From contig NZ_PNFB01000019.1 of NCBI RefSeq assembly GCF_003347015.1, positions 1-64,000 of the forward strand: 64,000 bases of DNA. The letters are read 5' to 3'. This stretch comes from Brachybacterium sp. YJGR34 (GTDB lineage: Bacteria > Actinomycetota > Actinomycetes > Actinomycetales > Dermabacteraceae). Both the position numbers and the translations under genes were made by a program. Shown here piece after piece: positions 42,746 through 52,722 of the stretch. A model generated the notes under the pieces. That model was not told where the DNA came from, did not search any database, and was given only the letters and a program-made list of their open reading frames with translations. How positions within the stretch are numbered: position 1 is the first letter of the stretch; each line of letters opens with the position of its first letter.

Positions 42746-43599
42746 CCACCACCGACACGACCACCGCTCCCGGCGCGGCCGCCGGGCCCGCCGTCGTCCT
42801 CGAGGGGCGGAACCTCGTCAAGGAGTACCCGGTCGGCGCGCGCAGCGGCCTGCTGCGGCGCCAGCAGCGGATGCGCGCGGTCGACGACGTCTCGATCGTG
42901 CTCGCCGCGGGACGGGTCACCGCCCTGGTGGGTCAGAGCGGGTCGGGGAAGTCCACGCTGGGGCGGATGCTCGCCCGTCTCATCCCCGTCACCGCGGGAG
43001 AGATCCTGCTCGAGGGCACCGAGGTGCTCTCCGCGGGGCGCATGAGCCACCGGGAGTACGTGGGGGATGTGCAGCTGACCCTCCAGGACCCCTTCGCCTC
43101 GCTGAACCCGCTGCGTCGGATCGAGTACACGCTGGGGCGGGCGGTGCGGATCCACCAGGACGTGCGCACCGCGGAGGCGGTCCACGAACGATGCCTGGCG
43201 CTGCTCGAGAGAGTCGGGCTGACCCCGGCCGAGCGGTACCTCGACCGCTTCCCGCACGAGCTCTCCGGCGGGGAGCGTCAGCGGGTCTCCTTCGCCCGGG
43301 CGCTCGCCGCCTCCCCGAAGGTCCTCATCGCCGACGAGCCGGTCTCGATGCTCGACGTGACGATCCGCAAGGAGATGCTGGACCTCATCGACGCCCTGCG
43401 ACGGGACGAGGATCTCGCCGTCCTCTACATCACCCACGATCTGGGCAGCGCACGGCGCTATTCCGACGAGGTGATGGTCATGCACCACGGAAAGGTGGTC
43501 GAGGCCGGCGAGAGCCGCTCGGTCATCGACGATCCGCAGGACGAGTACACACGGCGCCTGCTGGCCGCGGCGCCGAACCCGGGAGCACGTCTGCGCTGA
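42742..43599 (+). CDS. DppF-type ABC ATP-binding protein
   Basis: 285 residues; the ATG overlaps the fusion gene by 4 nt. Walker A GQSGSGKST (about 68-76), FASLNPLRRIEYTL, signature LSGGERQRVSFARAL and Walker B VLIADEPVSMLDVT are intact. The C-terminal domain is shortened and lacks the usual Cys-rich iron-sulfur motif found in some OppF proteins. Together with the fused half it forms the heterodimeric ATPase. Confidence 0.9.
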   Translation: MTTTDTTTAPGAAAGPAVVLEGRNLVKEYPVGARSGLLRRQQRMRAVDDVSIVLAAGRVTALVGQSGSGKSTLGRMLARLIPVTAGEILLEGTEVLSAGRMSHREYVGDVQLTLQDPFASLNPLRRIEYTLGRAVRIHQDVRTAEAVHERCLALLERVGLTPAERYLDRFPHELSGGERQRVSFARALAASPKVLIADEPVSMLDVTIRKEMLDLIDALRRDEDLAVLYITHDLGSARRYSDEVMVMHHGKVVEAGESRSVIDDPQDEYTRRLLAAAPNPGARLR

Positions 43600-43601
43600 G
43601 C

Positions 43602-43620
43602 CGGCGGGGCCGTGCCGCCG
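43602..43620. terminator. Short terminator between dppF and the VanZ gene
   Basis: CGGCGG (43602-43607) pairs with CCGCCG (43615-43620) between convergent stops at 43599 and 43629. Confidence 0.4.
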
Positions 43621-43628
43621 ACGTCCGC

Positions 43629-44123
43629 TCAGCGCGGAGGGCCGGCCGCGTCCTCCGGGACGTGCTCCGCCTCCATCTCGTCGTCCTCGAGCGGGTACGG
43701 ATCCTCGCGCAGCGAGCGTCGGCGCTCGAGCATCCACGCTCCCACGCCCAGCGCGATGCCGATCGCATCGACCACGAGGTCGGCGCCCTCGGCCCCGCGC
43801 TGGGGCAGCAGCACCAGCTGGAACAGCTCGATGAACAGGGCATGGGCGAGGGCGACGATCACCACCCAGCCCATCGGGAAGCGCCGGAGCGGGGCCAGCA
43901 GGCGCCCGGCGGCCCAGACCGTGAGGGCGAAGACGAGCAGGTGCACGAGCTTGTCGAGCCCGGGGAGTCCGAGCCCCGGCGTCCCGTCCGGGATGGAGGG
44001 GAGGTAGAAGCCGAGGTTCGCCGCGAGGGCGAGGACCACCAGGCCCAGGCGGCCGGGCAGCGAGCCGCCCGCCTCGCGGATCTCGTCGGGGAGGCGGCGG
44101 AGGAAGTCCATGGCAGCGTCCAT
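43629..44123 (-). CDS. VanZ-like membrane protein
   Basis: 164 residues. Four hydrophobic helices (about 24-42, 55-75, 85-105, 115-132). The VanZ pattern is seen in GLPGLDKLVHLLVFALTVW and ALAHALFIELFQLVLLPQRGAEGADLVVDAIGIALG, which match the conserved acidic/glutamine positions of the family. Function of VanZ proteins is unknown except for low-level teicoplanin resistance in one case. The C-terminus is acidic. Confidence 0.8.
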   Translation of the reverse strand: MDAAMDFLRRLPDEIREAGGSLPGRLGLVVLALAANLGFYLPSIPDGTPGLGLPGLDKLVHLLVFALTVWAAGRLLAPLRRFPMGWVVIVALAHALFIELFQLVLLPQRGAEGADLVVDAIGIALGVGAWMLERRRSLREDPYPLEDDEMEAEHVPEDAAGPPR

Positions 44124-44212
44124 CGGCCGATTGTCCCAGCGGGCGCGCCTGACTCCTCGGAGGCAGGGCCGCTAGGCTCTGGGGAGCCCGACATCGATTC
44201 AGGGAGTGTGCC

Positions 44213-44590
44213 ATGTCCTCCACGTCCGACCCGTCCCGGATGGACCCCTACGCCGACGACCCCGGCGCCGCCCCGGGCAGCACCGCGGTGCTGGACCGTC
44301 AGCTCCAGGAGAAGGAGCAGACCACCGACGACGGTGATCACGACCGGTACGCCCACTACGTGCGCAAGGACAAGATCACGCAGGCCGCTCTGGGCGGCAC
44401 TCCCGTGATCGCGCTGTGCGGGAAGGTCTGGGTGCCCGGGCGCGATCCCGAGAAGTACCCGGTCTGCCCCGAGTGCAAGGAGATCTACGAGGGCATGCGC
44501 GCCCCGCGGGACGGCGGCGACGGCGACTCCGGCGGGTCGGGCGGATCCGGCCGCGGCGGCTTCCGCGGCTTCTTCGGGGGCCGTCGCTGA
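44213..44590 (+). CDS. DUF3039 protein
   Basis: 125 residues. The conserved core (about 40-95) reads RYAHYVRKDKITQAALGGTP, VIALCGKVWVPGRDPEKYP and VCPECKEIYEGM, a putative zinc ribbon with Cys pairs (one near 74 and CPEC at about 89-92). The C-terminus is a Gly-rich, Arg-ended tail (GGRGGFRGFFGGRR type). -10 TAGGCT is at 44173-44178 and AGGGAG precedes the ATG. A widespread actinobacterial protein of unknown role, commonly followed by the helicase found here. Confidence 0.75.
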   Translation: MSSTSDPSRMDPYADDPGAAPGSTAVLDRQLQEKEQTTDDGDHDRYAHYVRKDKITQAALGGTPVIALCGKVWVPGRDPEKYPVCPECKEIYEGMRAPRDGGDGDSGGSGGSGRGGFRGFFGGRR

Positions 44591-44669
44591 GGTCGGCGTC
44601 GGGGCGCGACTTCCTCACATCGGTCGCTCCGGCGGGTCGTCGGACCGCGGCGGTACGGTGGTCCACGCC

Positions 44670-46475
44670 GTGAATACCACTCCTTCCCTGTTCTCCGCGA
44701 GCGATCCCCGCCAGCCCTCCGAGGCGGCCGCGCGATCGCTGCCCGTGGCCTACCCGGAACGGGCGGCCTGGGGCACCGTCCCGAAGCTCCGAGCCTGGCA
44801 GTCCGAGGCGCTCGAGCTCTACCGCAGCACCGCGCCGAAGGACTTCCTCGCGGTCGCGACCCCCGGCGCCGGCAAGACCACCTTCGCCCTCCAGGTCGCT
44901 GCGGGTCTGCTCTCCGAGGGCACCGTCCGCCGGGTGACCGTGGTGGCTCCCACCGAGCACCTGAAGACCCAGTGGGCCGATGCCGCTGCGCGCGTGGGCA
45001 TCTCGCTGGACCCGAACTTCTCCAACGCCCAGGGTGCCCACGGCTCCCATTACCAGGGCGTCGCGGTGACCTACGCGCAGATCGGCATGCACCCGGCGCT
45101 GCACCGCGCCCGCACCGAGGCCGAGCGCACCCTGGTGATCCTCGACGAGATCCACCACGCCGGGGACTCGCGCACCTGGGGCGACGGCGTGCGCGAGGCC
45201 TTCGATCCCGCCACGCGCCGCCTGGCCCTGACCGGCACGCCCTTCCGCTCCGACGACTCCGAGATCCCCTTCGTGACCTACGAGGAGGACGGCGAGGGCT
45301 TCGCCCGTTCGAAGGCCGACTACACCTACGGCTATGGCGAGGCGCTGCGCGACCACGTGGTGCGCCCCGTGCTGTTCATGACCTACTCGGGCCGCATGCA
45401 CTGGCGCACCAAGACCGGGGACGAGGTCTCCGCGCAGCTGGGCGCGCTCGAGACGAAGGACATCACCCAGCAGGCCTGGCGCACCGCGCTGGACCCGGCG
45501 GGGGAGTGGATCCAATCGGTGCTCTCGGCCGCGGACCGCCGCCTGACCGAGGTGCGCCGCCACGTCCCCGACGCCGGCGGACTGGTCATCGCCACCGATC
45601 AGAAGGCCGCGCGCGCCTATGCCGCGACGCTGCGGGAGATCTGCGGCGAGGACCCCACCGTGGTGCTCTCCGACGACGCCGGCGCCGGCGCGCGCATCGA
45701 GGAGTTCTCCGCCTCGACGGACCGCTGGATGGTGGCCGTCCGCATGGTCTCCGAGGGCGTGGACGTGCCCCGCCTGGCCGTGGGCGTCTACGCCACCTCG
45801 ACCTCCACACCGATGTTCTTCGCGCAGGCCGTGGGGCGCTTCGTGCGCTCGCGGACCCGCGGCGAGACCGCGAGCGTCTTCCTGCCCACGGTCCCGATCC
45901 TCATGGCCCACGCGGCGGAGCTCGAGGCGGAGCGGGACCACGTGCTGGACCGCCGCCCCAAGACCGGCGACCCGGAGACGGGGCTCGACGAGAGCCTCAT
46001 CGAGCAGGCCAACCGCCCCGAGCAGACCAGCGATCAGCTGGAGATGTCCTTCGAGGCGCTGGAGTCCGAGGCCTCCTTCGACCGGGTGCTCTTCGACGGC
46101 GGCGAGTACGGCGCCGGCGGCATGATCGGCAGCGAGGACGAGCAGGAGTTCCTGGGGATCCCGGGCCTGCTGGACGCCGATCAGATGCGCACCGTCCTCC
46201 AGCAGCAGCAGGCCCAGCAGCAGGAGCGGCGTCAGAAGAGCGGGCCCGCGCCGGCGCAGACGCCCGGCGTGGTGGACCACCGCCGGCTCATGGAGCTGCG
46301 CAAGGAGCTCAGCACCCTGGTCTCCGCCTGGTCGAAGAAGTCGGGCTCCCCGCACGGCTCGGTGCACAACACGCTGCGCTCGCGCAGCGGGGGACCGGCC
46401 GTGGCGCAGGCCAGCGCCGAGCAGATCCAGGCCCGCATCGACATCGTCCGCGGGTGGTTCGTGGGCCGGCGCTGA
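44670..46475 (+). CDS. DEAD/DEAH-box superfamily II helicase
   Basis: 601 residues from GTG 44670; TACGGT (44654-44659) ends 10 nt upstream and no clear ribosome site is seen. Walker A TPGAGKTTFALQ (about 74-85), motif II LDEIHHAGD, motif III TGTPFRSDD, and helicase-C motifs VRMVSEGVDVPRLAVGVYA and FFAQAVGRFVRSRTRG are present. The RAWQSEALELY segment is motif Q-like, as in type III restriction-related helicases. C-terminal region is low-complexity with a Gln-rich stretch. It follows DUF3039 in many actinobacteria; the biological role is unknown. Confidence 0.85.
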   Translation: MNTTPSLFSASDPRQPSEAAARSLPVAYPERAAWGTVPKLRAWQSEALELYRSTAPKDFLAVATPGAGKTTFALQVAAGLLSEGTVRRVTVVAPTEHLKTQWADAAARVGISLDPNFSNAQGAHGSHYQGVAVTYAQIGMHPALHRARTEAERTLVILDEIHHAGDSRTWGDGVREAFDPATRRLALTGTPFRSDDSEIPFVTYEEDGEGFARSKADYTYGYGEALRDHVVRPVLFMTYSGRMHWRTKTGDEVSAQLGALETKDITQQAWRTALDPAGEWIQSVLSAADRRLTEVRRHVPDAGGLVIATDQKAARAYAATLREICGEDPTVVLSDDAGAGARIEEFSASTDRWMVAVRMVSEGVDVPRLAVGVYATSTSTPMFFAQAVGRFVRSRTRGETASVFLPTVPILMAHAAELEAERDHVLDRRPKTGDPETGLDESLIEQANRPEQTSDQLEMSFEALESEASFDRVLFDGGEYGAGGMIGSEDEQEFLGIPGLLDADQMRTVLQQQQAQQQERRQKSGPAPAQTPGVVDHRRLMELRKELSTLVSAWSKKSGSPHGSVHNTLRSRSGGPAVAQASAEQIQARIDIVRGWFVGRR

Positions 46476-46514
46476 CGCGCGGCGAGGCCGCCGCACGGCG
46501 CGTCGACGGAGGCC

Positions 46515-47894
46515 TCAGCCCAGCACCCGCGCGGCCTCCACGCCGTCGGTGACGGTCTCGATCGCGACCGGGCCGTCGGGCCCGTCGGCGGCCTCGAGGC
46601 CCAGCTCCGCGAGCGAGGCCGCATGGCGGGCCCGGGCGGCCTCCACACGCGCGGGCGGGCGCAGGTCCTCGACGATCTCCCCACCGAGGATCAGCGGCCG
46701 CTGCAGCGGGCGCAGGCTGGTGCGCTGCCAGTCCGGGTTCGCCGCGCCGCTGGTCAGCTCCGCCACCAGCTCGCGCTCGAACTCGGCGATCTGCGCCTCG
46801 CCCGGCAGCACCAGCTCCGCGTGGGCGCGCTCGCCCACGCGCAGGCGGAAGGCGCGCTTGCCTGCGCCGAGGGTGGCCTTGTCCCGGGACTGCTTGCCCA
46901 CGGGGTGCATCTGCCCGTCGGACCCCTCCCGCTCCACGAGCTTGTAGACGAAGCCGGGGGCGGGGCTGCCGCCGCCGGTGACCAGGCGGGTGCCGATCCC
47001 GTAGCCGTCCAGCGGGGCGCCGGCGAGCTCCTCGAGCCGGTACTCGTCCAGGTCACCGGTGGCGGTGACGCGGGTGTCCGTCGCCCCCAGGGAGTCCAGC
47101 AGCTCCCGCACCCGTCGAGACTGCTCGCCGAGGTCCCCGGAGTCCAGGCGCACGGCGCCGAGCTCGGGACCGGCGAGCTCCACCGCGGTGCGCACCGCGG
47201 TCTCCACGTCATAGGTGTCCACCAGCACGGTGGTGCCCGTCCCCTGGGCGGCCAGCTGGGCGCGGAACGCCTCCTCCTCGGTGTCGAAGAGCAGGGTGAA
47301 GGCATGCGCGGAGGTGCCCCGGACGGGGATCCGGTAGTGCGCTGCGGCGGCGAGGTTGGAGGTGGAGTCGAAGCCCACCACGTAGGCGGCGCGGGCGGCG
47401 GCGATCGCGGCGTCCTCGTGCACCCGGCGGCCGCCCATCTCGATGCAGGGACGCCCCCGTGCGGCGGTGACCATCCGCGACCCGGCCGAGGCGACGCCGC
47501 TGTCGTGGTTGAGGATCGAGAGCACCACGGTCTCCAGCAGCACAGCGTTCTCGAAGGTGCCCTCGATGCGCAGCACGGGGGAGCCGGGGAAGAACAGCTC
47601 GCCCTCCTCGTAGCCGTGCACGTCCCCCGTGAAGCGGTACTCGGCGAGGTGCTCGAGGGTGGCCTCGGAGAGCGCGCCCGTGCGGCGCAGGGCACGCAGA
47701 TCGGCGTCGTCGAAGCGGAAGTCGGCGATCGCGTCGAGGACGCGGCCGGTGCCGGCGAGCGCGCCGTAGCGGCGACCCTCCGGGAGGGAGCGGGTGAACA
47801 CCTCGAAGACGCAGCGCCGCGAGGCGGTGCCGGCCTCACGGGCGGCCTCCAGCATGGTCAGCTCGTAGAGGTCGGTGAGCAGGGCAGAAGTCAC
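46515..47894 (-). CDS. pncB: Nicotinate phosphoribosyltransferase
   Basis: 459 residues from GTG 47894, placed 7 nt after minus-strand TACGGT (47902-47907). The family motifs are LLTDLYELTMLEAA, FEVFTRSLPEGRRYG, NHDSGVASAGSRM, GTSAHAFTLLF and VRLDSGDLGEQSRR. It converts nicotinate and PRPP to nicotinate mononucleotide (Preiss-Handler NAD salvage). It is divergent from clpS, as pncB1 is from clpS in mycobacteria. Confidence 0.92.
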   Translation of the reverse strand: MTSALLTDLYELTMLEAAREAGTASRRCVFEVFTRSLPEGRRYGALAGTGRVLDAIADFRFDDADLRALRRTGALSEATLEHLAEYRFTGDVHGYEEGELFFPGSPVLRIEGTFENAVLLETVVLSILNHDSGVASAGSRMVTAARGRPCIEMGGRRVHEDAAIAAARAAYVVGFDSTSNLAAAAHYRIPVRGTSAHAFTLLFDTEEEAFRAQLAAQGTGTTVLVDTYDVETAVRTAVELAGPELGAVRLDSGDLGEQSRRVRELLDSLGATDTRVTATGDLDEYRLEELAGAPLDGYGIGTRLVTGGGSPAPGFVYKLVEREGSDGQMHPVGKQSRDKATLGAGKRAFRLRVGERAHAELVLPGEAQIAEFERELVAELTSGAANPDWQRTSLRPLQRPLILGGEIVEDLRPPARVEAARARHAASLAELGLEAADGPDGPVAIETVTDGVEAARVLG

Positions 47895-47901
47895 AGAGTC
47901 C

Positions 47902-47951
47902 ACCGTAATGCGTGCCGGGAGGGGCGGTGGACGCGGCACGCCCCGTAGACT
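47902..47951. promoter_or_regulatory. Divergent -10 elements of pncB and clpS
   Basis: Minus-strand TACGGT (47902-47907) serves pncB with a leaderless start; plus-strand TAGACT (47946-47951) gives clpS a leader of about 80 nt with a strong AGGAGGA ribosome site. Confidence 0.55.
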
Positions 47952-48036
47952 CGGGTGCCACCGCGTCGCGACAGCGGCCGATGCCGCGTCAGCAGCGCGG
48001 GACGAAGACGCAGCGCAGGACACAGGAGGAGCACGC

Positions 48037-48360
48037 ATGGCGGTCGAGGTGCCGCGGGTGGATCCCGCCACGGGCTCTCGCACCGACCCCTCCGCCGCGG
48101 CGGGGACCGACCTGCAGGCCGACGGACCCTGGTGCACCGTGGTCTGGAACGATCCCGTGAACCTCATGAGCTACGTCGTGTTCGTCTTTCGCCGCTACTT
48201 CGGCTACTCCCGCGTGGTCGCCGAGCAGCTCATGATGCAGGTCCACGAGGAGGGGCGCGCGATCGTCTCGCGCGGGAGCCGGGAGCGGGTCGAGACCGAC
48301 GTGCAGGCCATGCACTCCTTCGGGCTGCGGGCCACGCTGGAGAGGGCAGGGCAGGACTGA
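48037..48360 (+). CDS. clpS: ClpS, ATP-dependent Clp protease adaptor
   Basis: 107 residues; AGGAGGA precedes the ATG. The ClpS core has WNDPVNLMSYVVFVFRRYFGYS (substrate-binding pocket with Asp-Pro-Val-Asn), VHEEGRAIVSRGSRE and a C-terminal helix LRATLERAGQ. The first 28 residues are a flexible extension that binds ClpA/ClpC. It delivers N-degron substrates to Clp protease. Its stop shares one base with the DUF2017 start. Confidence 0.9.
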   Translation: MAVEVPRVDPATGSRTDPSAAAGTDLQADGPWCTVVWNDPVNLMSYVVFVFRRYFGYSRVVAEQLMMQVHEEGRAIVSRGSRERVETDVQAMHSFGLRATLERAGQD

Positions 48361-48992
48361 TGGCGCATGCGTTCCGCCGCCGCGAGGACGGCAGCCTCGC
48401 CTGCCGGCTCGACGGCGAGGAGAAGGCGATCATCGCCCAGGTCGCCCAGGAGACCGCGGACCTGATCCGCGCGGACCTGGGCATCGAGGCGGATGCCGGG
48501 GTGCTGCGCCGCGCGGCCGACAGCGAGGATCCGCTGCGCCGGCTCGAGGCGGAGTTCGCCGGCCGGGACGCCCGCGAGCCCTCCGATTCCGCCGTGAAGC
48601 GCCTGTTCCCCGCCGCCTCCGAGGACACCGAGCTCGCGGCCGAGTACCGCCGGCTGGGGCAGCAGCACCTCGCCGAGGGCAAGCTCGCCGATCTGCGGCG
48701 GGTGATGGCCGTCCTCGATGCCGCCGGGCCCGATCACAGCGAGGTCGTCCTGGACGAGGAGGACGCCCTGGTGGTGCTCCGGGCGCTGAACGACGTGCGG
48801 ATCGTGCTCGCGGACCGGCTGGACCTCCAGCGCGACGGCGACTTCGACACCGTGCGGATGCTGCAGCAGATCGGCGAACGGGTCGAGGGCGCCGCCGTCG
48901 AGGACGACGAGCACGTCAGCGCGGACATCGTCATCGCCGTGTACGAGCTGCTGTCCTGGCTGCAGGAGAGCCTGCTGCGCGCGCTCGATTGA
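48360..48992 (+). CDS. DUF2017 protein
   Basis: 210 residues, coupled to clpS by a TGATG overlap. The family pattern appears in HAFRRREDGSLACRLDGEE at the start and AALV-like VVLDEEDALVVLRALNDVR and YELLSWLQESLLRALD near the end. It is helical with many acidic residues and has no known motif. DUF2017 follows clpS in most actinobacteria, suggesting a link to proteolysis, but none is shown. Confidence 0.8.
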   Translation: MAHAFRRREDGSLACRLDGEEKAIIAQVAQETADLIRADLGIEADAGVLRRAADSEDPLRRLEAEFAGRDAREPSDSAVKRLFPAASEDTELAAEYRRLGQQHLAEGKLADLRRVMAVLDAAGPDHSEVVLDEEDALVVLRALNDVRIVLADRLDLQRDGDFDTVRMLQQIGERVEGAAVEDDEHVSADIVIAVYELLSWLQESLLRALD

Positions 48993-49091
48993 GCGGGGCG
49001 CGACCAGCGCATGAGCAGGTGGTCTGTGACACGGCCCGCACTGAGCGTGCCGTCACTGCCCCGAGGGCCCGCGAACATTAGCCTTGCCCGG

Positions 49092-49904
49092 ATGAACAAC
49101 GCGCCGATCGGGATCTTCGACTCCGGGGTGGGCGGGCTCACCGTCGCCCGCGCCGTCCTCGACCAGCTGCCGCAGGAGGAGCTGGTCTACCTCGGCGACA
49201 CCGAGCACGGCCCCTACGGCCCCCGCTCCATCGCCGAGGTGCGCTCCCTCGCGCTGGAGATCATGGACGAGCTCGTCGGGCACGGCGTGAAGATGCTGGT
49301 CATCGCCTGCAATACGGCGTCGGCGGCGGTGCTGCGCGATGCCCGCGAGCGGTACGACGTCCCGGTCGTCGAGGTCATCCAGCCGGCCGTGCGCCGTGCG
49401 GTGGCCGCGACCCGCAACCATCGCGTGGGCGTGATCGCCACCGCCGGCACCGTCACCTCCCGCGCCTACGAGGATGCCTTCGCCGCCGCGCCGAACCTCT
49501 CGCTGGTCACCCAGGCCTGCCCGCGCTTCGTCGAGTTCGTCGAGAACGGCGTGGTCAGCGGCGAGGAGGTGATGTCCATCGCCGAGGAGTACCTGGCGCC
49601 GGTCCGCGACCAGGGGGTGGACACCCTGGTGCTGGGCTGCACCCACTACCCGATGCTCGCCGGCCCCATCAGCTACCTCATGGGCCCGGACGTCACCCTG
49701 GTCTCCTCCGCGGAGGAGACGGCGCTGGACGTGTATCGCCTGCTGCGGGCGAGCGACCAGCTGCGCGAGTCCGAGCGGCCCCCGCGCCACGTGTTCGCGC
49801 AGACCGCGATCGGGACCGGCGGCGAGAGCTTCGCGCGCCTCTCCCGCCGCTTCCTGGGCCCCACCCTCGAGATGACCGGGTCGCTGCCCGTGGTGTCGAC
49901 ATGA
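49092..49904 (+). CDS. murI: Glutamate racemase
   Basis: 270 residues from ATG 49092, which is 7 nt after TAGCCT (49079-49084), another leaderless start. The N-terminal [13 protein letters not shown], the two catalytic cysteines in [10 protein letters not shown] and LGCTHYPML, and the conserved Asp and Glu are present. It supplies D-glutamate for peptidoglycan. First gene of the operon murI-MBL-rph-rdgB, matching the mycobacterial order. Confidence 0.95.
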   Translation: MNNAPIGIFDSGVGGLTVARAVLDQLPQEELVYLGDTEHGPYGPRSIAEVRSLALEIMDELVGHGVKMLVIACNTASAAVLRDARERYDVPVVEVIQPAVRRAVAATRNHRVGVIATAGTVTSRAYEDAFAAAPNLSLVTQACPRFVEFVENGVVSGEEVMSIAEEYLAPVRDQGVDTLVLGCTHYPMLAGPISYLMGPDVTLVSSAEETALDVYRLLRASDQLRESERPPRHVFAQTAIGTGGESFARLSRRFLGPTLEMTGSLPVVST

Positions 49905-50710
49905 GGATCCACGTCATCGGCTGCAGCGGCAGCTTCGCGGGCCCCGACGGCGCCGCCTCGAGCTACCTGCTCGAGCACGAGGACGCGGCCGGCCGGATCT
50001 GGCGGGTCCTGATGGATCTGGGCTCCGGCGCCTTCGGCCCGCTGCAGCGCCTCATCGACCCGGTCGATCTGGACGCGGTGATCGTCTCCCACCTGCACCC
50101 GGACCACTATCTCGACCTCACCGGGCTCGAGGTGTTCCGCGCATACCACTCGCGCGTCGACCTCCCGCTGCTGCCGCTGCACGCCCCCGCTCCGCTCGCG
50201 GACCGGCTGGCCGCCGTGGTGGGGCGCGAGGGCCACATCCCGGCCGGAGTGGACCGCTCGCCCTTCGAGTACCACGTGCTCGCCGATCGGCAGCGCCTGG
50301 TCATCGGCCCCTTCGAGATCGAGACCCGTGCGGTGGTCCATCCGGTCGAGGCCTACGGCTTCCGGATCACGGCCGCGGGGCAGACCGTCGCCTACTCCGG
50401 GGACACCGACTCCTGCGCGGCGCTCGAGGAGCTGGCCCGGGACGCGGACCTGTTCCTCTGCGAGGCCGGGTACATCGAGGGGCGCGACGACCGCTTCACC
50501 GGGGTGCACCTGACCGGGCGCCGAGCCGGGCAGGCCGCGGCCCGCGCCGGGGTGCGGGACCTCGCGCTGACCCACATCCCCGCCTGGACGGACCCGGCGG
50601 TTCCCCTGGCCGAGGCCCGCGAGGTGTACACGGGCCGTCTGCGGAGGGTCCGCCCCATGGATATCCTCGAGGTCGTCCCGTCCCACACTCCCGAGGAAGG
50701 AGCTCCGTGA
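49901..50710 (+). CDS. Metallo-beta-lactamase-fold hydrolase (Rv1339-like)
   Basis: 269 residues, overlapping murI by 4 nt. The metal motif HLHPDHYLD (about 66-74) and downstream histidines and Asp ([19 protein letters not shown]) identify an RNase Z-like MBL protein. The Mycobacterium tuberculosis homologue Rv1339 was reported as an atypical class II cAMP phosphodiesterase. Syntenic position supports the equivalence. Confidence 0.82.
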   Translation: MRIHVIGCSGSFAGPDGAASSYLLEHEDAAGRIWRVLMDLGSGAFGPLQRLIDPVDLDAVIVSHLHPDHYLDLTGLEVFRAYHSRVDLPLLPLHAPAPLADRLAAVVGREGHIPAGVDRSPFEYHVLADRQRLVIGPFEIETRAVVHPVEAYGFRITAAGQTVAYSGDTDSCAALEELARDADLFLCEAGYIEGRDDRFTGVHLTGRRAGQAAARAGVRDLALTHIPAWTDPAVPLAEAREVYTGRLRRVRPMDILEVVPSHTPEEGAP

Positions 50711-51465
50711 GCTCTTCGACCCCGACCCCTGCCGGCGACCGCGTCGACGGCCGCACCCCCGTCCAGCTGCGCGAGGTGCGCATCACCCGGAACTGGCTCG
50801 ACCACGCCGAGGGCAGCGCGCTCATCGAGTTCGGCCGCACCCGCGTGCTGTGCGCCGCCTCCTTCACCGAGGGCGTGCCGCGCTGGAAGAAGGGCTCCGG
50901 CTCCGGCTGGGTCACCGCCGAGTACGCGATGCTCCCGCGCGCGACGAACTCCCGCTCCCCGCGCGAGTCGGTCAAGGGGAAGATCGGCGGGCGCACCCAC
51001 GAGATCTCCCGGCTGATCGGCCGCTCGCTGCGCGCGGTCATCGATCTCGACGCGCTGGGTGAGAACACCATCCAGCTGGACTGCGACGTGCTGCAGGCCG
51101 ACGGCGGCACCCGCACCGCCGCGATCACCGGCGCCTACGTCGCGCTGGCCGATGCGATCACCTGGGGCAAGCAGCACACCGCCCTGCCTGCCGCGCGTGA
51201 CGTCCTCACCGACTCCGTGAGCGCGATCAGCGTCGGGATCGTCGAGGGGCGTCCGCTGCTGGACCTCGAGTACCGCGAGGACGTGGAGGCCGAGACCGAC
51301 ATGAACGTCGTGGTCACCGGCTCCGGCTCCTTCGTCGAGGTCCAGGGCACGGCCGAGGGCGCGCCCTTCGACCGCGCCGAGCTGGGCAGCCTGCTGGACC
51401 TCGCGACCGACGGCTGCGCGCGCCTGGCGCAGGTCCAGCGGGACGTGCTGGCGACCTCCCGATGA
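50707..51465 (+). CDS. rph: Ribonuclease PH
   Basis: 252 residues from GTG 50707, which overlaps the MBL gene by 4 nt. Conserved segments include [52 protein letters not shown] and [20 protein letters not shown] (phosphate-binding). It trims tRNA 3' ends phosphorolytically. Confidence 0.95.
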   Translation: MSSSTPTPAGDRVDGRTPVQLREVRITRNWLDHAEGSALIEFGRTRVLCAASFTEGVPRWKKGSGSGWVTAEYAMLPRATNSRSPRESVKGKIGGRTHEISRLIGRSLRAVIDLDALGENTIQLDCDVLQADGGTRTAAITGAYVALADAITWGKQHTALPAARDVLTDSVSAISVGIVEGRPLLDLEYREDVEAETDMNVVVTGSGSFVEVQGTAEGAPFDRAELGSLLDLATDGCARLAQVQRDVLATSR

Positions 51466-52106
51466 GCGGCGCCGACGTTCCCGCGGGAACGCCCGCCGGT
51501 GCGCGGGTGATCCTCGCCTCCCACAATCCGGGGAAGCTGCGGGAGCTGCAACGCATCCTCGTCGGGGCGGTGCCGGGCCTGGCGGCGGAGCAGATCATCT
51601 CCTCCGCGGGGATCGCGCTGCCGGACGTGGTCGAGGACGAGGTGAGCTTCGAGGGCAACGCCCTGCTCAAGGCCCGCTCGGCCGCGGCGGCCACCGGCCT
51701 GCTCGCGATCGCCGACGACTCCGGGCTCGCCGTCGACGTCCTCGGCGGATCCCCGGGGATCTTCTCCGCCCGCTGGTCCGGGCGCCACGGCGACGACGCG
51801 GCGAACAACGCCCTGCTGCTCGCCCAGCTCTCCGACGTCCCCGAGGAGCATCGCGGGGCACGCTTCGTGTGCGCGGCGGCACTCGTGGGCCCCGACGGCC
51901 GCGAGGTGGTCGAGCGCGGCGAGATGCCCGGGGTGCTGCTGCGCGAGCCCCACGGCGACGGTGGCTTCGGCTACGACCCGCTGTTCCGGCCCGACGGCGA
52001 GACGCGCTCCGCGGCGCAGCTCAGCCCGGAGGAGAAGGACGCGATCTCCCATCGTGGCACGGCCTTCCGCGCGCTCGCCGCGCAGGTGGCCCCGCTGCTG
52101 GCCTGA
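51462..52106 (+). CDS. rdgB: XTP/dITP pyrophosphatase (RdgB/HAM1)
   Basis: 214 residues, 4-nt overlap with rph. [17 protein letters not shown] (substrate binding), [16 protein letters not shown] (catalytic Asp pair), GVFSARWSG-like GIFSARWSG and FGYDPLF are all present. It removes non-canonical nucleotides (ITP, XTP) from the pool. Confidence 0.95.
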   Translation: MSGADVPAGTPAGARVILASHNPGKLRELQRILVGAVPGLAAEQIISSAGIALPDVVEDEVSFEGNALLKARSAAAATGLLAIADDSGLAVDVLGGSPGIFSARWSGRHGDDAANNALLLAQLSDVPEEHRGARFVCAAALVGPDGREVVERGEMPGVLLREPHGDGGFGYDPLFRPDGETRSAAQLSPEEKDAISHRGTAFRALAAQVAPLLA

Positions 52107-52116
52107 GCCTCCGGGG

Positions 52117-52146
52117 CGGTGCGGCGCGTGACCCCGCGCCGCACCG
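52117..52146. terminator. Perfect 12-bp bidirectional terminator
   Basis: CGGTGCGGCGCG (52117-52128) pairs with CGCGCCGCACCG (52135-52146) across a 6-nt loop, between the convergent rdgB and DUF4916 genes. Confidence 0.75.
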
Positions 52147-52179
52147 TGGGCCGGCGTCCACCCGTCGGAGCGGGACCGA

Positions 52180-52722
52180 TCAGGCGGCGCCGACGTGCGC
52201 GAGCGCACGGCGCACCAGCAGGTCGCGCCCGCCGGTCATCTCGTCGAGCGGGGAGCTGTCCGCGAGCAGCTCGTCGACCCCGAACCAGGACAGCTCCAGC
52301 GCATCCTCCTGCGGGGCGGTCTCGCCGTCGATCGGCACCACATAGGCCAGGGAGATCGCATGCTGGCGCGGATCGTGGAACGGGGAGACCTCCGGCGTCG
52401 GGAAGTACTCCGCCACGGTGAACGGCACCGGGGAGACCGGCACCCGCGGCAGCGCCATCGGCCCCAGGTCCTTCTCGACGTGCCGCGCGATGGCCTCGCG
52501 GAGGCTCTCGTGGATCAGGACGCGCCCGGAGACGATCGCCCGCACGATCTGCCCGTCGCCGGAGGCGCGCAGCAGCATGCCCACCTCCGCCACGGAGCCG
52601 TCGGTGTCGGCGCGCACGGGCACCACGTCGACGTAGGTGATCGGCAGGTGCCGGCGCAGCTCGGAGATCCGCTCCGGCTCGAACCAGGAGCCCTCGGAGT
52701 CCACGGCGGTGCGGTTGCTCAT
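52180..52722 (-). CDS. NUDIX-like DUF4916 protein
   Basis: 180 residues. The family shows in SWFEPERISELRRHLPITYVDVVPVRAD and VAEVGMLLRASGDGQIVRAIVSGRVLIHESLREAIARHVEKDLG, which resembles a NUDIX fold with a degenerate box: the sequence VLIHESLREAIARHVEKDLG replaces the GX5EX7REUXEEXGU signature. The start overlaps the phosphatase stop by 4 nt. Probably inactive or divergent as a pyrophosphohydrolase. Cotranscribed with the phosphatase gene. Confidence 0.75.
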   Translation of the reverse strand: MSNRTAVDSEGSWFEPERISELRRHLPITYVDVVPVRADTDGSVAEVGMLLRASGDGQIVRAIVSGRVLIHESLREAIARHVEKDLGPMALPRVPVSPVPFTVAEYFPTPEVSPFHDPRQHAISLAYVVPIDGETAPQEDALELSWFGVDELLADSSPLDEMTGGRDLLVRRALAHVGAA